Positions 24,901-39,900 are shown, counted from the stretch's first letter. The stretch is DNA of 64,000 bases from Otatea glauca (GCA_036346275.1 CM070711.1:49725435-49789434); one strand, 5' to 3'. The notes: generated by a model not told the origin, from the sequence alone. Made by a program: numbers and translations.

Positions 24901-27900
24901 TATAAACATATGCATTGTAGTGATTAGCCAGAAATTTAGCTAATCTATTATATATTAAAAGCTCATGAGAGTCACTAAGAAAAAAAGAGAAATAAGCTAG
25001 AAATTCCCACAAAAAAGTAAAATATCTAGCCCTTAATCTTATGGGCCTTATTTACAATTGCCATTGGATATTTGAGAAATAGACTAGAAATAAAGCCTAT
25101 GAGAGTTAGACTAGAAATTCCCACAAAAAAGCAAAATATCTAACCCTTAATCTGGTGGGCTTTATTTACAGCTGCCATTGCATCTTTAAGAAATAGACTA
25201 GAAATTCTCACAAAAAAAGCAAAATATCTAGCCTTTAATCTGGTGGACCCTATTAAAAATGCATCATATTGACCATTCGATGCTATTGAGTAGATATATA
25301 TTACTTTGTAGTATAAAATCAAAATAAAAGACAAAACTTACATGGTAGGGGCGGATCGATATATGTGGATCTCATGCGTGATTAAGCCTAATTATAATTT
25401 TGATTAGTAAATCATAACCAACAAATCAGCACATGAACTCTGACATTACATTGGACACACCTTGACCTTATAAAGACAATACACACCAATGTGACTCAAT
25501 GTATGCAATTAAAGAAAATACAAATGACCTCATGTTGATTCAGCCATAACATAAAAGTCACGTAGCCCCAAAACTAATTTGTATTTGATTTGGTTTTTCT
25601 AAGAACTCCCTAAAAGTAGATCGACAAACCATGGTGCCATGGTGTCTGCTGGTGCTCCCCATCCAAGTGCTCCCGAGGAAAGAAAAGAACGGGAAAATAA
25701 TAACATTTCACGAGCTCGATCGCCCTTCGAATCCTTTTACTTGCGTAGCCAGAAAAAAAAACAGAAATCGCTGCTTCTTTTTTGACGTGGAAGAGTGCGT
25801 CTCCTGATCTCCCAATCTAACTCCCACAAAATCAGGATTCCTTAGATTTGTTCTTTTTTATCTATTGGTTCGTCTATGATAGATTCAACACCAAGTATGG
25901 CACCGACCTGATCAAAGGAAACAAATTGATGTGCTAATAGTATTCTGGGCTTCATCAGAAGGCATTACGCTTATCCTATCTTTGGTCATGGGTCAAGACC
26001 GGTCCTCCGGCGCTTCAATAGCATATCATATAGAGTTGTTAAGAAAATAAAATGCTAGAAATTCTCATAAAAAAGCAAAACATATAACCCTTAATTTAGT
26101 GAACCTTAACTAAGTTGAAATATAATAGCCAATAGATTTGATGTTACTATTTCAAAAAACGTCTAACCGTCTATCTAGCGGATTCGAATTATAACGGCTT
26201 AGATTAAAAGAAAGAGTCTATGTGAGTACAACAAAAAAATTAACAAAAATTTAGAATAAAAAATAAAAATAAATTAGACATTTGATTTTCATATGAACTC
26301 TAAATTAAAACATGTACATTACTAAAATTCAGAATAAAAATTAGGTAAAAATTAGCAATTAGATTTGTATTATCAATTATAATCCAAAACTAATATTCAA
26401 AAGTAAATAAAAATAAAATCAATGGCTTAGATTAAAAGAAAGAGCTCATACTAAGAACAATAAAAATAACAGAAATTTAGAATAATAAATAAATAAAAAT
26501 CAACAATTTAACTTTCATATGAAGTCCAAATTAAATATGTACATTACTAAAATACGGAATATAAATTATATAAAAAATAGTAGTTGGATTTGTATACAAT
26601 TTCTAAAGTACAACCGATATGCAAAATTAAATAAAAACTAACATAAATTCAGAATAAAGAACAAAATGAAATTATTCATTTCATTTTCATACAAATTCTA
26701 AATCAAAACTTGAAATTCAAAATTAAATATAAATAACATAAGAATAAAAATAAAAGGAAATTATGGATTATTTTTAATTCTATACTAAATGAAAAATATA
26801 ATTTTTCATTTTATTCAGAATTAAAATTTTATAAATATGCTAATTTAAGGGGAAATAAAATAAGGTAAGTAATTTGATTTGTGTGTATATATATATATAT
26901 ATAACTATTATGTAATAAAAGTCAATTACACGTTTTTTATAGTCGCTAAAATAATATAGAATATACTAAAAATTCTCAAAAAAATTCTAACTCTTTATTT
27001 GGTGGATCTCCACGGAACGAAGAGATTAAGAGGGTGATACGTCGACATTTGTTCACTCAGTTATACTGGTATGAGCAATATGATGTGCAACATTATAATA
27101 ATGAAATTAAGAGATGATGATATAAATAGAAAATATTATGTTATGCTATGTTTACTATTTTTCTATGCAAGTATTCGTAGAAAAAGTTTCGGTGACATGT
27201 GATAAGTACTGAGAAACGGAGTAAATATATTCTCTCCTATAATATACAATATCAAAATATCACAAATTGTGTTTTGTATTGATCTATTTTTGAAGAAAAA
27301 AAATCGCATATATATTATCAAGTTATTTAAATATACTTTAAAGTTGATGCACGCGCAAATGCGCGAGCCATCTTGCTAGTTTTTAGTAATTGTGAATTGT
27401 GAGGAAATTAAATCTACTTTGAATTCTTACAGAATTACCATACCTCGAAATACTTGATAAGCTCTGAAGAATGATGGCCTAATGGGCCAACATAGATCTC
27501 TTCACCTCCTCGCTTCAAAAGAAAAAGCTGCATGCATTAATTAGACATTTTAGAGTTTAGACCTTGCAACATTGCTCAAAGTAAACCAGTTGCAATCAAT
27601 TGAGTTTCACCAATCTAGCATAGTTATACAGATTCTAGACATTGATGGGTAGAAATCTCACCTCATCAAATGCTTCAAATATGTCAATGCTAGGCTGATG
27701 AATCGTGCAGACCACAGTTCTGCCAGTATCGACAGTGTTCCTCACTGTCCTCATCACGATTGCAGCAGCCCGAGCATCAAGCCCTGAGGTTGGCTCGTCC
27801 ATAAAAATGATTGAAGGATTTGCAACCAACTCCACGGCAATGGTCAGCCTCTTCCTCTGCTCAGTTGACAGGCCATTTACACCAGGAATTCCAACCAAAG

Positions 27901-30900
27901 CATCTCTAAGTGGCTTGAGTTCGACAAGCTCCATCACCTCCTCAATGAACATCTACATTCAGAAAGGTCAGCAAACTATCTATCTATCGAGAATTGAACG
28001 AACGCCCTTGTTTCAAAAAACAGTATCAACTGAAGGTGTGAATTACAAATATATTGTTGGACTAACCTTTCTTGTCTTTGAATCTACATTATCAGGAAGT
28101 CGAAGCCATGCTGAGAAAAGCAAAGACTCATAGACTGTCACTTGTGGCGAGTGGATATCATTTTGTTCACAGTATCCTGATATACGGGCAAAGGTCTCTT
28201 GTTTCTTTGGATATCCTGAAATGCTGATGTTTCCTTCAATGTACCCACCAGTCTTTCTCCCTGCCAACACGTCCATCAGAGTAGTCTTGCCAGCGCCAGT
28301 GACACCCATTAGTGCGGTAAGCACTCCTGGCTTAAAACACCCACTGACACCCTTCAAGAGCACCAGTTGGTCTTCAACTACGCCTTGTGCTTTCATTTCC
28401 TGAATTTTAATTTCATAACCAAGGTTACATAATTTTAATTTTGATAGTGATGACCCAATGTTGACAGCATATGAGAAGCAAGTTCCATCCTCTACCTGTG
28501 GCATGCTGACAGAGTATCTTACGTTGTCAAAGGTGAGTGAAAGCGGGACAAAGGGGAGGACCATCCCCCTTTGCTTGGAGACGGAATCATCCTCAACGAT
28601 AGCTGAATTAGTTTCAGTGTTTTTGACTGCTGCTTGACAAGTAGTTCCAGATTCCAAGATATTGTCATCAAGAACTTCAGCGTTCAAGTTAGCGTGCTTC
28701 TCCTTCAGCGCCTCTTCAGATACAGATGGATGGGACTTACCATAAGCTGCAGAGTCAGAAGATGAAACCGTTTTCAGGTACAGATGTTAAATGCAAGAAC
28801 AATGAACAAACCAGTCCAGGAGGTACTCACGCTTTAGGTATGTAAGGGCAAGAGTGAAGAGAGCGTTGAAGAGCAAGGTGAATCCGAGCAGCGCACCAAA
28901 GCCGATCCAATACCACTTGGCTTCCGGGAATACTCCACGGGACTTGAGGACTTGCACGCCTAGGGTCTCATTGGAGACAGAGCTATTCAGGATTTTGTCC
29001 CAGCTGTGCCCCAAAAACTCATTCACTGAGATGGCACTGTGCGCATACATCATTGGGGAGATCCAATAGCCCCAAATCCACCATTTCTTCACGTCATCTG
29101 CAGGTTCAAACACAATGAAGCACTTACCTTGCTGCATTGCCAGGGACTACGGGGCGAGAGAAGGGTGAATTTTTACCTCTTACTAGAATAAATCCGCCCA
29201 AGACCATAAAGATTATCAGCAAGAATGATCCAAAGACATTTGCAATGATCATGTTCCTCGCTGTCCCGCCAACAAACTGAAAGAGTGACGATGACATCTG
29301 ATTGACTGCTAACATAAGAAGATACTGCTTGAAGAACCTAATGGCAACAACTAACATCATCAGAACACTCTAGAACAGTACTGGCATAAAGTAGAGCCCA
29401 CGGTAGTGCTTCAATGCATTGCCCTCTAATACAAGTTGTATAAATTTTGAAGCAAGCGAAAGGGTAAGTAATCACCACCTCGAGCAGTGTTTCAGTGTTT
29501 TCCCTCCCAATACAAGTTGCATAAATCTTAAAGTAAACGAAAGGGTAAATAATCACCATCTACCTTTCATTCATACTTTAATATTTGTGCAACTGTTAAA
29601 AAGAAAAGTATTGAAGCACAAATTTATGTGACTTTCAAAAGTGATGCATAGAAGCACCTCTCATATTTTAAACAAAATAACTCATAAATTCTCAGTAAGT
29701 CTCACCTGCCCACGTTTGGATCGAACCCAATGACATAGTACGTGATGAAAACATAGCCTCCCACCTCGATAAACGTGATGGGGATCTTGAGGATCCATGA
29801 GGGTATGGTGTAGGCCCATGCTGGATAGAATAGGAGGTCCCTCTGCTTGAAGAAAATCGGCAGCTTAAAGATGGTGAGTGCGTACTCAGAGAAGCCATTG
29901 AACATGATCATGAGCTCGCTGAAGAAGAGTGCGCCCATGTAGATGCCCCCGTCAGTCACCGAGTCACGGTGCATCTTTGTATGGAAGAAGACAGTCCATG
30001 CAGTGGTCGAAACAAGCATCAGCTGCCATGCCAGAATACAATGCAGTCAGTCATGTTGCTTTTTCACATATACAATTAATCCTTTTGTTCAAACTAATGT
30101 CTAATCACCTTGAAGGTTCTAAAGATATAGACAAAGGAATTCCTCTTCATAAGCAGGATCTCCCGGTCGATGTTTGCCTTGAGCAGCTCCTTGCCACTAA
30201 CGCCATACCTCGAGGTGGTCAGTGCGGCCCGATGGCTCTTGCTTTTGTCGAATGGAACAGCGAGCTCGTTTGCCATAGCCCTCCCGATGTGGAAAGACTG
30301 GAACGCGCGTGCGAATTTCTTCACCGGCACGTACCGATAGGGCTCGTCGCGCCGAGCCCAGTATTGCTTCTGATCTTTCCTGGAAGTCACCTGCTCATCA
30401 TTTCCACAGAGATACGCGCGTTACCGAGGATTCTACATGTTTGTACTTCCAATGATGGTGGCAATGTATGTACTTCTTGCAAGAAGTCCGCGACGCCCTT
30501 CCTCTCAGGGCACTTGAAGCCCACTGAGTCGAAGAACTCGAGCACATCTTCTCGAGGGCCCTGGTACACGATCTGCCCGTCCGAGAGGAGTATGATGTCG
30601 TCAAACAGGTCGTACGTCTCAGGCGCGGGCTGTAGTAGAGAGATGACGGCCGTGCCGCTGAAGATGTGGATGAATTGTCTGAGCGAGTTCACGATCTGGA
30701 ACGTAGTCGAGCTGTCGAGTCCAGTCGAGATCTCGTCCATGAACAGTGCTGTCACTGGCCCAACAAGCATCTCCCCTGCAGGGCATAGCCGAGTAAAAAT
30801 GTTAATCAATCACACCATTGTCCAGTAACGGCCATTCTTCTTGAAGTGAAATGGTTGGAATTCTATCTTTTCACCTGTTGTGACGCGCTTCCGCTGTCCG

Positions 30901-33900
30901 CCAGAGATGCCCCTCAGCATCTCGTCCCCTACCATGGTGTCTGCGCATATCTCCAGTCCTAAAATCTACAGCAAGTCGACAAGTAACGTGCAAAATAATA
31001 AACAAGACAGCCTTCGTCGTTGAATCTAAAATTACTCTCATTGTCACTCAGAGACGCTTGTACCTTCAGTATATAGTCAGTGACCACGTTGAGTTCTTGT
31101 CCCCCCATTGCAGACGCCTAATTAAGATAAGCAGAAATGTATACTTAGTCTTCAATCTGATTAGTCAAGTTATCAAGAAAAAAAACTTAACCAAGGACAT
31201 ATTCTTGCCTTCATGAATGCATCGACATCAGAATCAGGCACGATATTTGCCGCCTTCTCTCGCCTCAACAGCTCAGTCAGCAAATCTAACAACATATCAA
31301 AAAGGAAAACTTCATAAACATAACAATTAAACCATGCCAATCCTGCAGAATCTGCTTGTGACTAATTGCTTGGAATCATACCAAAGCGAGTGCCAGTACC
31401 CTGGCAGCGTGCAGAGAACGCGAGCGTCTCCCTAACGGTCATCTCCCCTATGTGGATGTCATGCTGGCTAATGTAGGCAGCTGTCCTCTCGGGCACAAAC
31501 TCCCCCATACCGTGCCCGTTGTAGGTAACTTTTCCTGAAACCTGTGCAGTATTTTACCCCATTACGCAATGTGTGTATCAATAATCAGTATGAATCTATT
31601 TCTACAGAAGTATATTGCATTATTTTGGACTCCCCCAAAACGGTGCCTATTTCTTGGCTTACCATTTTTGTACTGAAAAATGAGATGACAAATTTTGCAT
31701 ACGTGAGAATGCAGATTGGGTTTTTAAAGGCATGATTGTGTTTTAATTAGTGCAACGAAGTAAAGAAGTTATTTTTAATAACCTTCAGGTTTTTGTCAAG
31801 CCTCCCAGACAACGCGAGCAGCAAGGTAGTCTTGCCTGACCCGGGTGGACCTAACAGCAGAGTCATCCTGCAAAGAAATCAAACTTCAAACGACCCAGAT
31901 AAATAACTACCCGCATATGACAAATCAAGTTGACAAGAGCATTTCAACTTCTCAATAGGCAAAAAGTTATTCTAAAAAAGAGATGGCTGTGATTGCTCCC
32001 TCCTGAACTCCAGCAGAAAGAACTCGATTTGAAGGCTTATGCATGTTTATCTAAAGGGGACACTACTACAGAAAGACTTATATTAGACGCCTCATACAGA
32101 CGGTTCCTCAAAACCGTCTATGATGAATAATATCACTGACGGTTTTATATTGAAACCGTCAGTGACATTATCACAGACGAACCTCTACAAAAACCGTCAG
32201 TGATATACATCAATATCACAGACGGTTGTAGTTAAAAACCGTCTGTGAAGATATCACAGACGGTTATTTTATAAAATCGTCTATAATATCACGTATTATC
32301 CTAGACGGTTTTGTAATAAAATCGTCTGTCATATATCACAGACGGTTTTATTATAAAACCGTCTGGAATGCTATGTTTATTATTGACGGTTTTTTTATAA
32401 AACCATCTGAGATTTCTATCAGCAATATAAAATACAGAGGTCCGAGCCACTTGGTGCATTTTAGGGTTTCGGGATCTATTTTTATTTGGTTGCGGCTGTG
32501 CGGCTGGGAGGCGATTTGGTAAAAGAAGACAGTTGATTTTGAAGGGTGATTGAGGATCCATTTGATTTTGGTGATCTAAGGTTAGTAACGGTGTTTAATT
32601 GCAGTATATTCAAGATCTTGCTTGGTAAGGATAGAATTTGATGTTTTTTTAGATTTAGCTTGTAGATTCATGTGTTCTTTCTATGTAAGGGTAGTAATGG
32701 GTTTTAATTGCATTAACACTAAATGCTATATGCTTGGTGTAGATGGACCGAAGATGGATGTACACTAAGAATCGTGTGAGTGCCGAGTACATTAATGGCG
32801 TCTCCGCTTTTAGAAGAGCTGCAGAAGAGGATATGTTTAATAAGGGGAGGCAGTTTATGTCTTGTCCGTGCATTAACTGTGAGAATCTGAAGATGTTTCG
32901 AAACTTTGCGCAGATTGAAGCACACTTGATTTTGAGGGGTTTCAAAACGGGGTATACATGTTGGACCAATCACGGTGAAGAGCAGGAGATACATGAAGCA
33001 GGTATTAACATGGTCGACGAAGTCAATGATATGTCGGATGGTCATATCGATTGTGGTTCCGATGAGGATAGGTTGCAGGAAGATAATCTGAATCAGGTGT
33101 TGCGCGATGTAGAAGGGAACCGTGATGATAGAGAATATGGTAAATTCCGGGACTTGATGGAGGACTCGGAGAAACCTTTGTTCTCAGGCTGCAAGTCGAA
33201 ATACACAAGGTTGTCATCCGTGCTTGAACTGCTGAAATTGATAGCAAGCAACGGTTGGTTCGATAAGAGTTTCACAACGCTGTTACGTTTATTGGCGGAT
33301 ATGCTTCCCGAGGGAAACGAGTTGCCGACAACCACCTACAAATCTAAGAAGGTTCTTTGTCCCTTGGGAATGGATGTAGAAAGAATACATGCATGTCCGA
33401 ACATCGTATCTGTACCGCCAAGAGTACGCGAACTTGCACATATGTCCTGTGTGCAACGCGTCCCGGTACAAGCGTAAGAGTCATTCGGATGATGACAGTG
33501 AGGGCATCCAGGTGATGAAAGGACCTCCTGCTAAGGTGGCATGGTATCTGCCTATAATTCCTCGTTTGAAGCGTTTGTTTACGAACCCAAATAAGGCAAA
33601 ACTGTTGCGTTGGCACTCGGAGGAGCGTAAGAAAGATGGAATGCTAAGGCACCCTGCTGATTCCATCCAATGGAGAAACATCAATAGGAGGTTTCAAGAA
33701 TTCGGTGAGGATCCGAGGAATATAAGGTTTGGATTGAGTACAGATGGAATGAATCCTTTCGGTAACATGAGTAGCCGACATAGCGCTTGGCCTGTGAATC
33801 TGTGTATCTACAACCTTCCTCCTTGGTTGTGTATGAAGCGCAAGTACATTTTGTTGTCTGTACTTATCCAAGGACCGAAACAACCTGGGAACGATATTGA

Positions 33901-36900
33901 TGTGTACCTAGCACCATTGGTGGAAGATCTGAAAACACTATGGGTTCCCGGGGTACAGGTATGGGATGCGTACAAACGAGAGAACTTCACTTTGCACTGC
34001 CTTTTGTTCTGCACCATAAATGATTACCCTGCCCTTAGTAACCTATCAAGCCAGAGTACAAAAGGAATCAAAGCCTGCACTCACTGCTTAGACAATACCG
34101 AGAGTGTGTGGCTGAATCACTCGTGCAAAACTGTTGACATGCATCACCGTAGGTTCCTTCGGAGGAATCACCCATACCGCAAAATGAAAAAACAATTTGA
34201 TGGAACAAACGAAGACGGTTTAGCTCCAAAGCCTTTAAATGGGATAGATATCCATGATATGGTTAAGAACTTGGATGTTGCGTTTGAAAAGGGGCGTAAA
34301 TCGAAGTCCCGTGAGAAGAGCACGTGGAAGAAGAGATCAATATTTTGGGACCTACCTTATTGGGAGCACCTAGAAGTTCGGCACTGCATCGACGTGATGC
34401 ACGTGGAGAAGAATGTCTGTGATAGCTTGATTGGTCTCTTATTGAATATTAAAGGCAAATCAAAGGACAATATCAATGCACACTTTGACTTGGTCGATAT
34501 GGGCATAAGACCTGAGTTAGCACCGAAAGAGATGATATCTGCCGAACATATGCGAACACACTTGTTACACTTTGTCTAAGGCCGAGAGAACTGAACTGTG
34601 CCAGTGTTTGCATGGTGTGAAAGTTCCGTCCGGTTACTCCTCTAACATGAAGAGACTTGTTTCGATGCAAGATTTGAAATTAGTTGGCATGAAGTCTCAT
34701 GATTGTCATGTGCTGATGACACAAATGCTCCCTGTGGCAATTAGAAGTATTTTGCCAGTCAAGGTCCGAGAGACAATCATGAGGCTGTGTTATTTCTTTA
34801 ACACAATTGCTCAGAAGGTCATCGATCCCGAAGCACTAGATGCACTGCAGGCTGAGGTGATGATGACTCTATGTAATCTTGAGATGTATTTCCCTCCGTC
34901 GTTTTTCGATATCATGGTCCATCTCGTTGTTCACCTTGTGATAGAGATAAAGATATGCGGGCCCGTGTTCCTACGTAGCATGTACCCATTCTAGAGGTAT
35001 ATGGGAATTCTCAACTCCTACGTACGGAATCGATCTCGGCCGGAGGGTAGCATTGTCGAAGGTTATGCAACCGAAGAAGTCGTAGAGTTCTGCATCGATT
35101 ACATGGCTCAGGTCGAACCAATAGTGTGTGCCTCGATCTTGCCATGAGGGGAGACTCTAGGGCATCGGGACCATCGGAAGGAAAGCAATCACGCCTGATC
35201 CGGCTTCCTATGCTCAAGCTCATTTCACGATTTTGCAACACATGGCTGTAGTGTCCCCGTACATCGATGAGCATAAGCACTGGCTACGGCAAGAGAATCT
35301 GACGCGGCAAGAGTCTTGGATCACGAGACAAAGATAACCTTGATTTAACAGATGGTGAAGGAGCGACCCATCACTGGGACCTCGTCAGGTGATACGCTCA
35401 CATGGTTGGCAAAAGGGCCAACATTTACAGTTGTAACATGGAAAGGATATAACTTAAATGGGTACGCATTTTATACGAGAGATCAGGATATGAAGAGCAC
35501 AAACCAGAACAGCGGTATACGCATAGATGCGTTCAACACCGTTGGGTCAACGAGGAGCTTCTACTATGGGTTCATAGAGGAGATTTGGGAGCTCGACTAT
35601 GTACTATTCAAGATCCCCTTATTTTGGTGTCGTTGGGTCCACCTCCAGCACGTAAAGGTTGACAAATACGGTGTCACTACTGTCGACCTCGCACGCGTCG
35701 GATACCAAGATGAACCATTCATACTCGCTAACCAAGCTGTTCAAGTATTCTATGTAATCGACCCGTCCAACAAGAAGAGACATGTAGTTCTTCAGGGAAA
35801 AAGGAGGATTGTCGGAGTAGAGAATGTAGTAGATGAGGAAGAATACAATCAATTCGAAGAGTTGCTTCCTATCGAAAAGAGTATCACAGTCCAGGAAGAA
35901 CAACCCGAAGAAGCTAGCTACACACGCGTCGATCATCATGAAGGGATAATTTTTATACAAAAGAATAAGCAAGTGGAGTTATGATTTTAAGTGTACTAGC
36001 TCTAGAAGATAATAGAGTTGTTTGTAATGAGATGCTCGAAATTAAAAACAACTTTGTGTATATATGCATCTGATTTATTTAATATAGTTTCCTTTCCTTT
36101 ACTGATATTGCTTCATCTACAATTCCATATACAGTACACATTATGTAAAGAAGGCCAAACTTTGGATTTACCTTAGCGTGAGGTCATGTCAATCTTCATC
36201 ACGACGGTTCTATAATAGAACCGTCAGTATAGTTATATCACGAGCGGTTCTAATACATAACCGTCATGATAAAACTATCCTGCAGTTCTAGTATAGAACC
36301 GTGCGTGATAAATAATATCACGCACGGTTCTAAGCTAGAACCGTGCATGATATTTTATAATGACGGTTCTAATCTACAACCGTCTGTGATATGGGAGACA
36401 TATAAAAAGGCCACTCTAGCAGATCATTCATTCTCTACTCTTCCACTCACGCGCTCAAAACCCTAAGTATTCGTCTCCGCCCCAGCTCGTCAACGCCTCC
36501 CCTTCGCCGACGGCGCCCCCTCATCGACCCCTCCCTATCGCCGACGCCGCCCCCTCGCCGACGCCTCCCCATCGATTTTCGCTCGGTAAGTGCCGATAAT
36601 CACTCCCCTCTATCTAAACCTCAAGTAGGCTAGCTAGAAATCTCACTACTTCAGTTTGTGCGAGACAACGGAAACTATTGATGTTTGGGTAATTAAATTG
36701 AAATACATGTCTACACTGTTGTTCTTATTTTAAAAACACTAACAATGTGATAAAAAGAATGTTGCCAATATAAAATGCAGATCTAGGTTAAAAACTGGAC
36801 GATTTTTATTATTTTAATTCTTGCAACTATATATTACCCCCACGAAATACATGGTGAAATTCACTCGGTAAGTGCCGATAATTGCTCCCCTCTCACCAAT

Positions 36901-39900
36901 TTTCGTTTGGCTGGTGGAGAAGCAAAAACCGTAGCGATTTTCGTTGACGTTGTAATCTTGTTGTTACATACCTACATTATGAAGTACGAGTAGAAACAAA
37001 GCAGTGAGATATGTACGAGTAGTAACAAAGAACATTAGAACTAGATATTTGTTTGAGATGAGGGCACATTTTTTAATTCTTTGCTATTCCTCAATCCATC
37101 CCTGGTGAGGTGTATGACTGTCCATTAAGTGGTTGTGTTTATTTATGAGAGAAATTCACTTCGATTTAGTAACTACAACAAGATTACTGCCTTCATTTTT
37201 GGGCATATTCGATTTAGCAACTACAACAAGATTACTCAAGCCAACTGTGCATGGTGTGATCCAGACTAGTGTCAGAGACCAAGTTAGACATTACTTTTGA
37301 GAACTTATAACTAAAATATCATGAATTGCTTCTCTCAACATACCTTCTCTGAACTACCTTTGTACCCATTAAATAAAAGCAGCCATAAATTGGTAGCCTT
37401 CCATGTTTGTTTACTTTTCTTTCCTGTTGTGCCATGACAACCAGCCTAGATTGCAAGATGGTGTCCCCTCATTTGCCGTCTGAAGGATGTGATGAGTCAC
37501 CGAAAAGAAAACCTCCTCGAGGTCCAAGAGGAGCAAATAAAAGGCACACGGAACGATATACCATCACAGCGGTTGATCGAAAGGATGGGGCCCCCACCGA
37601 ACCAAGAAAGGCGGTGAATGCATTTAGGACATTGTGCGGGATAGTCGCATGGGAACAAGTCCCCATCACATGTCCATCCTGGAAGTCGCTGACTGATGAG
37701 AGCCGCAACGATTTGGTGACAGAAATTATGTCTTCGTTCGATATCCCAGAAGACTTTGTGATCTTAGTGCGACGGTATACCTTTGCTAGTGGCGGGAAAG
37801 GCGTGGAAGAACTTCAAGAGCACCCTTGTCAAGGAATATGTCAATAAGGACAGGACTCCTTCCTAAGTCGAGTTCATTCGAGAGGATGTATGGCAAAATT
37901 TTGTTGAGGCGAAGACGACGGATGAATCGTGCGTCAAAGTGAAGCCCACAAGGCCCTGCAGTAAGGAGCACCCACCCCATAGACTTGGCACCACTGGTAT
38001 GTGGGAAGAGGGACCAATGGGAGAGGGAGGACGAGGAGGCTGTGTGCCATTTGCATGTATCGTTGACCGACGCGCGGAGACCGGCCGAGAGCAAGGTCAA
38101 GTGCCACGTCTTTCGCACCGTCTCCTTTACAAACCCAGCGACGAGGAAGTCCGCAACGATCGTAAGATATCGGACTTCCAATTTTGTACGTAATTAGTTC
38201 TTAATTTCGTAAGTGAATTAACTTTTCGAGATCTTGCGGGTAGCGTTGAGTACACAATCTTCCGGGCACTTTTTGCCGACGGGGAGAAAGATGTACTCTC
38301 CACAGCCTTGAGAAACAAGGAACACCCTGGTCGCATGCGAGGCGTTCGGGTTTTTGTTCCCTGGAAGTCAGGATTTCCAGGCGACTCAGACAAATACCGG
38401 AGTAAGAAGAGAACCAAAGCAGAGCAAGAGGAACGACTAGTACAAAGGATTGAGGAAAGACTAAGAGAAGAATTCAACAATAAGATAAAAAGCCTCGAGG
38501 AAAGGCTCAATAATCAGGCTGCGCAAGTCCCAGATGTATGTGGGCAAATCAGCCCCACTACCAAAAAGAGCATCTGTGCGTCTGCCACTCCCACAGCTGA
38601 ACATGGGAAATCTCCTGTCTGTGACATCAAGGTACTTATATATATGTCTTGAATGCTCGATACAAATAGCTGTTGGACGCAGTAGCTAATTGTGTACCGT
38701 TATGTAGGTGACCACGCAGTGCACTCTCCAAGTGAGACTTGTCCATGGTGCCACTCTTATTTCGGCTGCTTCGGGGGTCGCGTTTCCGTTAATTGAAGGG
38801 GCGCTGGTGCACGGCACCCTTGTGGCACAGGGATTCATGAAGGTTAGTGTGGACGGTGTAAACAATAATTTCAAGACCGTCCCACTACCGATGCCCCCAA
38901 ACGACGAGATTGTGACACTAGGGGACGCCATTCACACTTTTATCCAGTGGCCCAAAGAATGACATCTCCTAGGCGCCCGTCCTCCATCACCGAGCTTCCC
39001 CAATGCTGAGCCATATGATGCACCCAGTGAGCACCAAATCGGCTCCGTGCCCTGCATCAAAAGACATTGATGGGATGGTGCCCACTCGTCTCCGTCTGCG
39101 CACTCCTTATGGCGAAAAAAAATCGAGGGCAGCGCAAGTAAATCACGAAGAAATTGGACTATCCAATTGCCCGTTGTCCCGAGTATACCAGCTAGGAGAG
39201 CCTTTTGTAACAGGAGGCGCATGAAGAACCTTTCTATTGCTTGCGTCAGTTGCGAGAATTGGTGCATGCAACAGACCTAAAAAGCGATGCAAGACCGCAT
39301 AACGAGTATATCGATCGGTTTCAAGTATGAGCATCTATTCAATGAGTCATCGGAGGATTCTTCACGACCGACTTCAATGACCTTTTTGACGTCTTCAACC
39401 TCGACGCCCTCGACGCCGCGCTCTTGAGATGCTCGACATTGTAAGTGTGTGCATTCACATTCTACATTCGTGTAATATCGATAAAAGTCATATATATATA
39501 TGACTCAATGCTTTCGTATATTTAGATACATGATCCGGAAGCGAGACGGAAAGAACAACCGATGGGTTTCTGGACCCACACATAGTCTCCAAGCAAACAA
39601 TAGACGGAGATTACAGAGAGCCGAATGAAAGAGCCAAGCATATCGATAAATACGTCGGAGAGGCCTTGGCGCAAAGCACAAAAGCTCAAAAGATAAAGAG
39701 TTCATACTTTTACCACACAACCCGGGTAAGTGCTAGTTTGATTTGCACTATGCTCGCAACTCTCAAAAAGATAAAGTTAATTGACCATGCCGACATACCT
39801 CGCAACTCGTGTAGGTTTCACTGGGTTCTCATTGTAATTCATCCATCGACGAATCGGGTTATTTACCTTGATTCCTTCTGAGTGGCAGCCACGACTTACA

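Noticed and set aside
20640..27390. A single large palindromic (foldback) transposon with exon 18 inside
   Set aside because: Each arm has its own Helitron-type 5' and 3' end and A^T context, and the loop carries a correctly spliced, conserved PDR exon; two insertions fit better.
29929..30828. Plus-strand open frame of 299 codons
   Set aside because: It runs antisense to PDR exons 9-11 and through their introns; no recognisable domain.
32090..32410. Possible array of hairpin RNA genes or CRISPR-like repeats
   Set aside because: The palindromes are the subterminal repeats of a CACTA element with defined ends.
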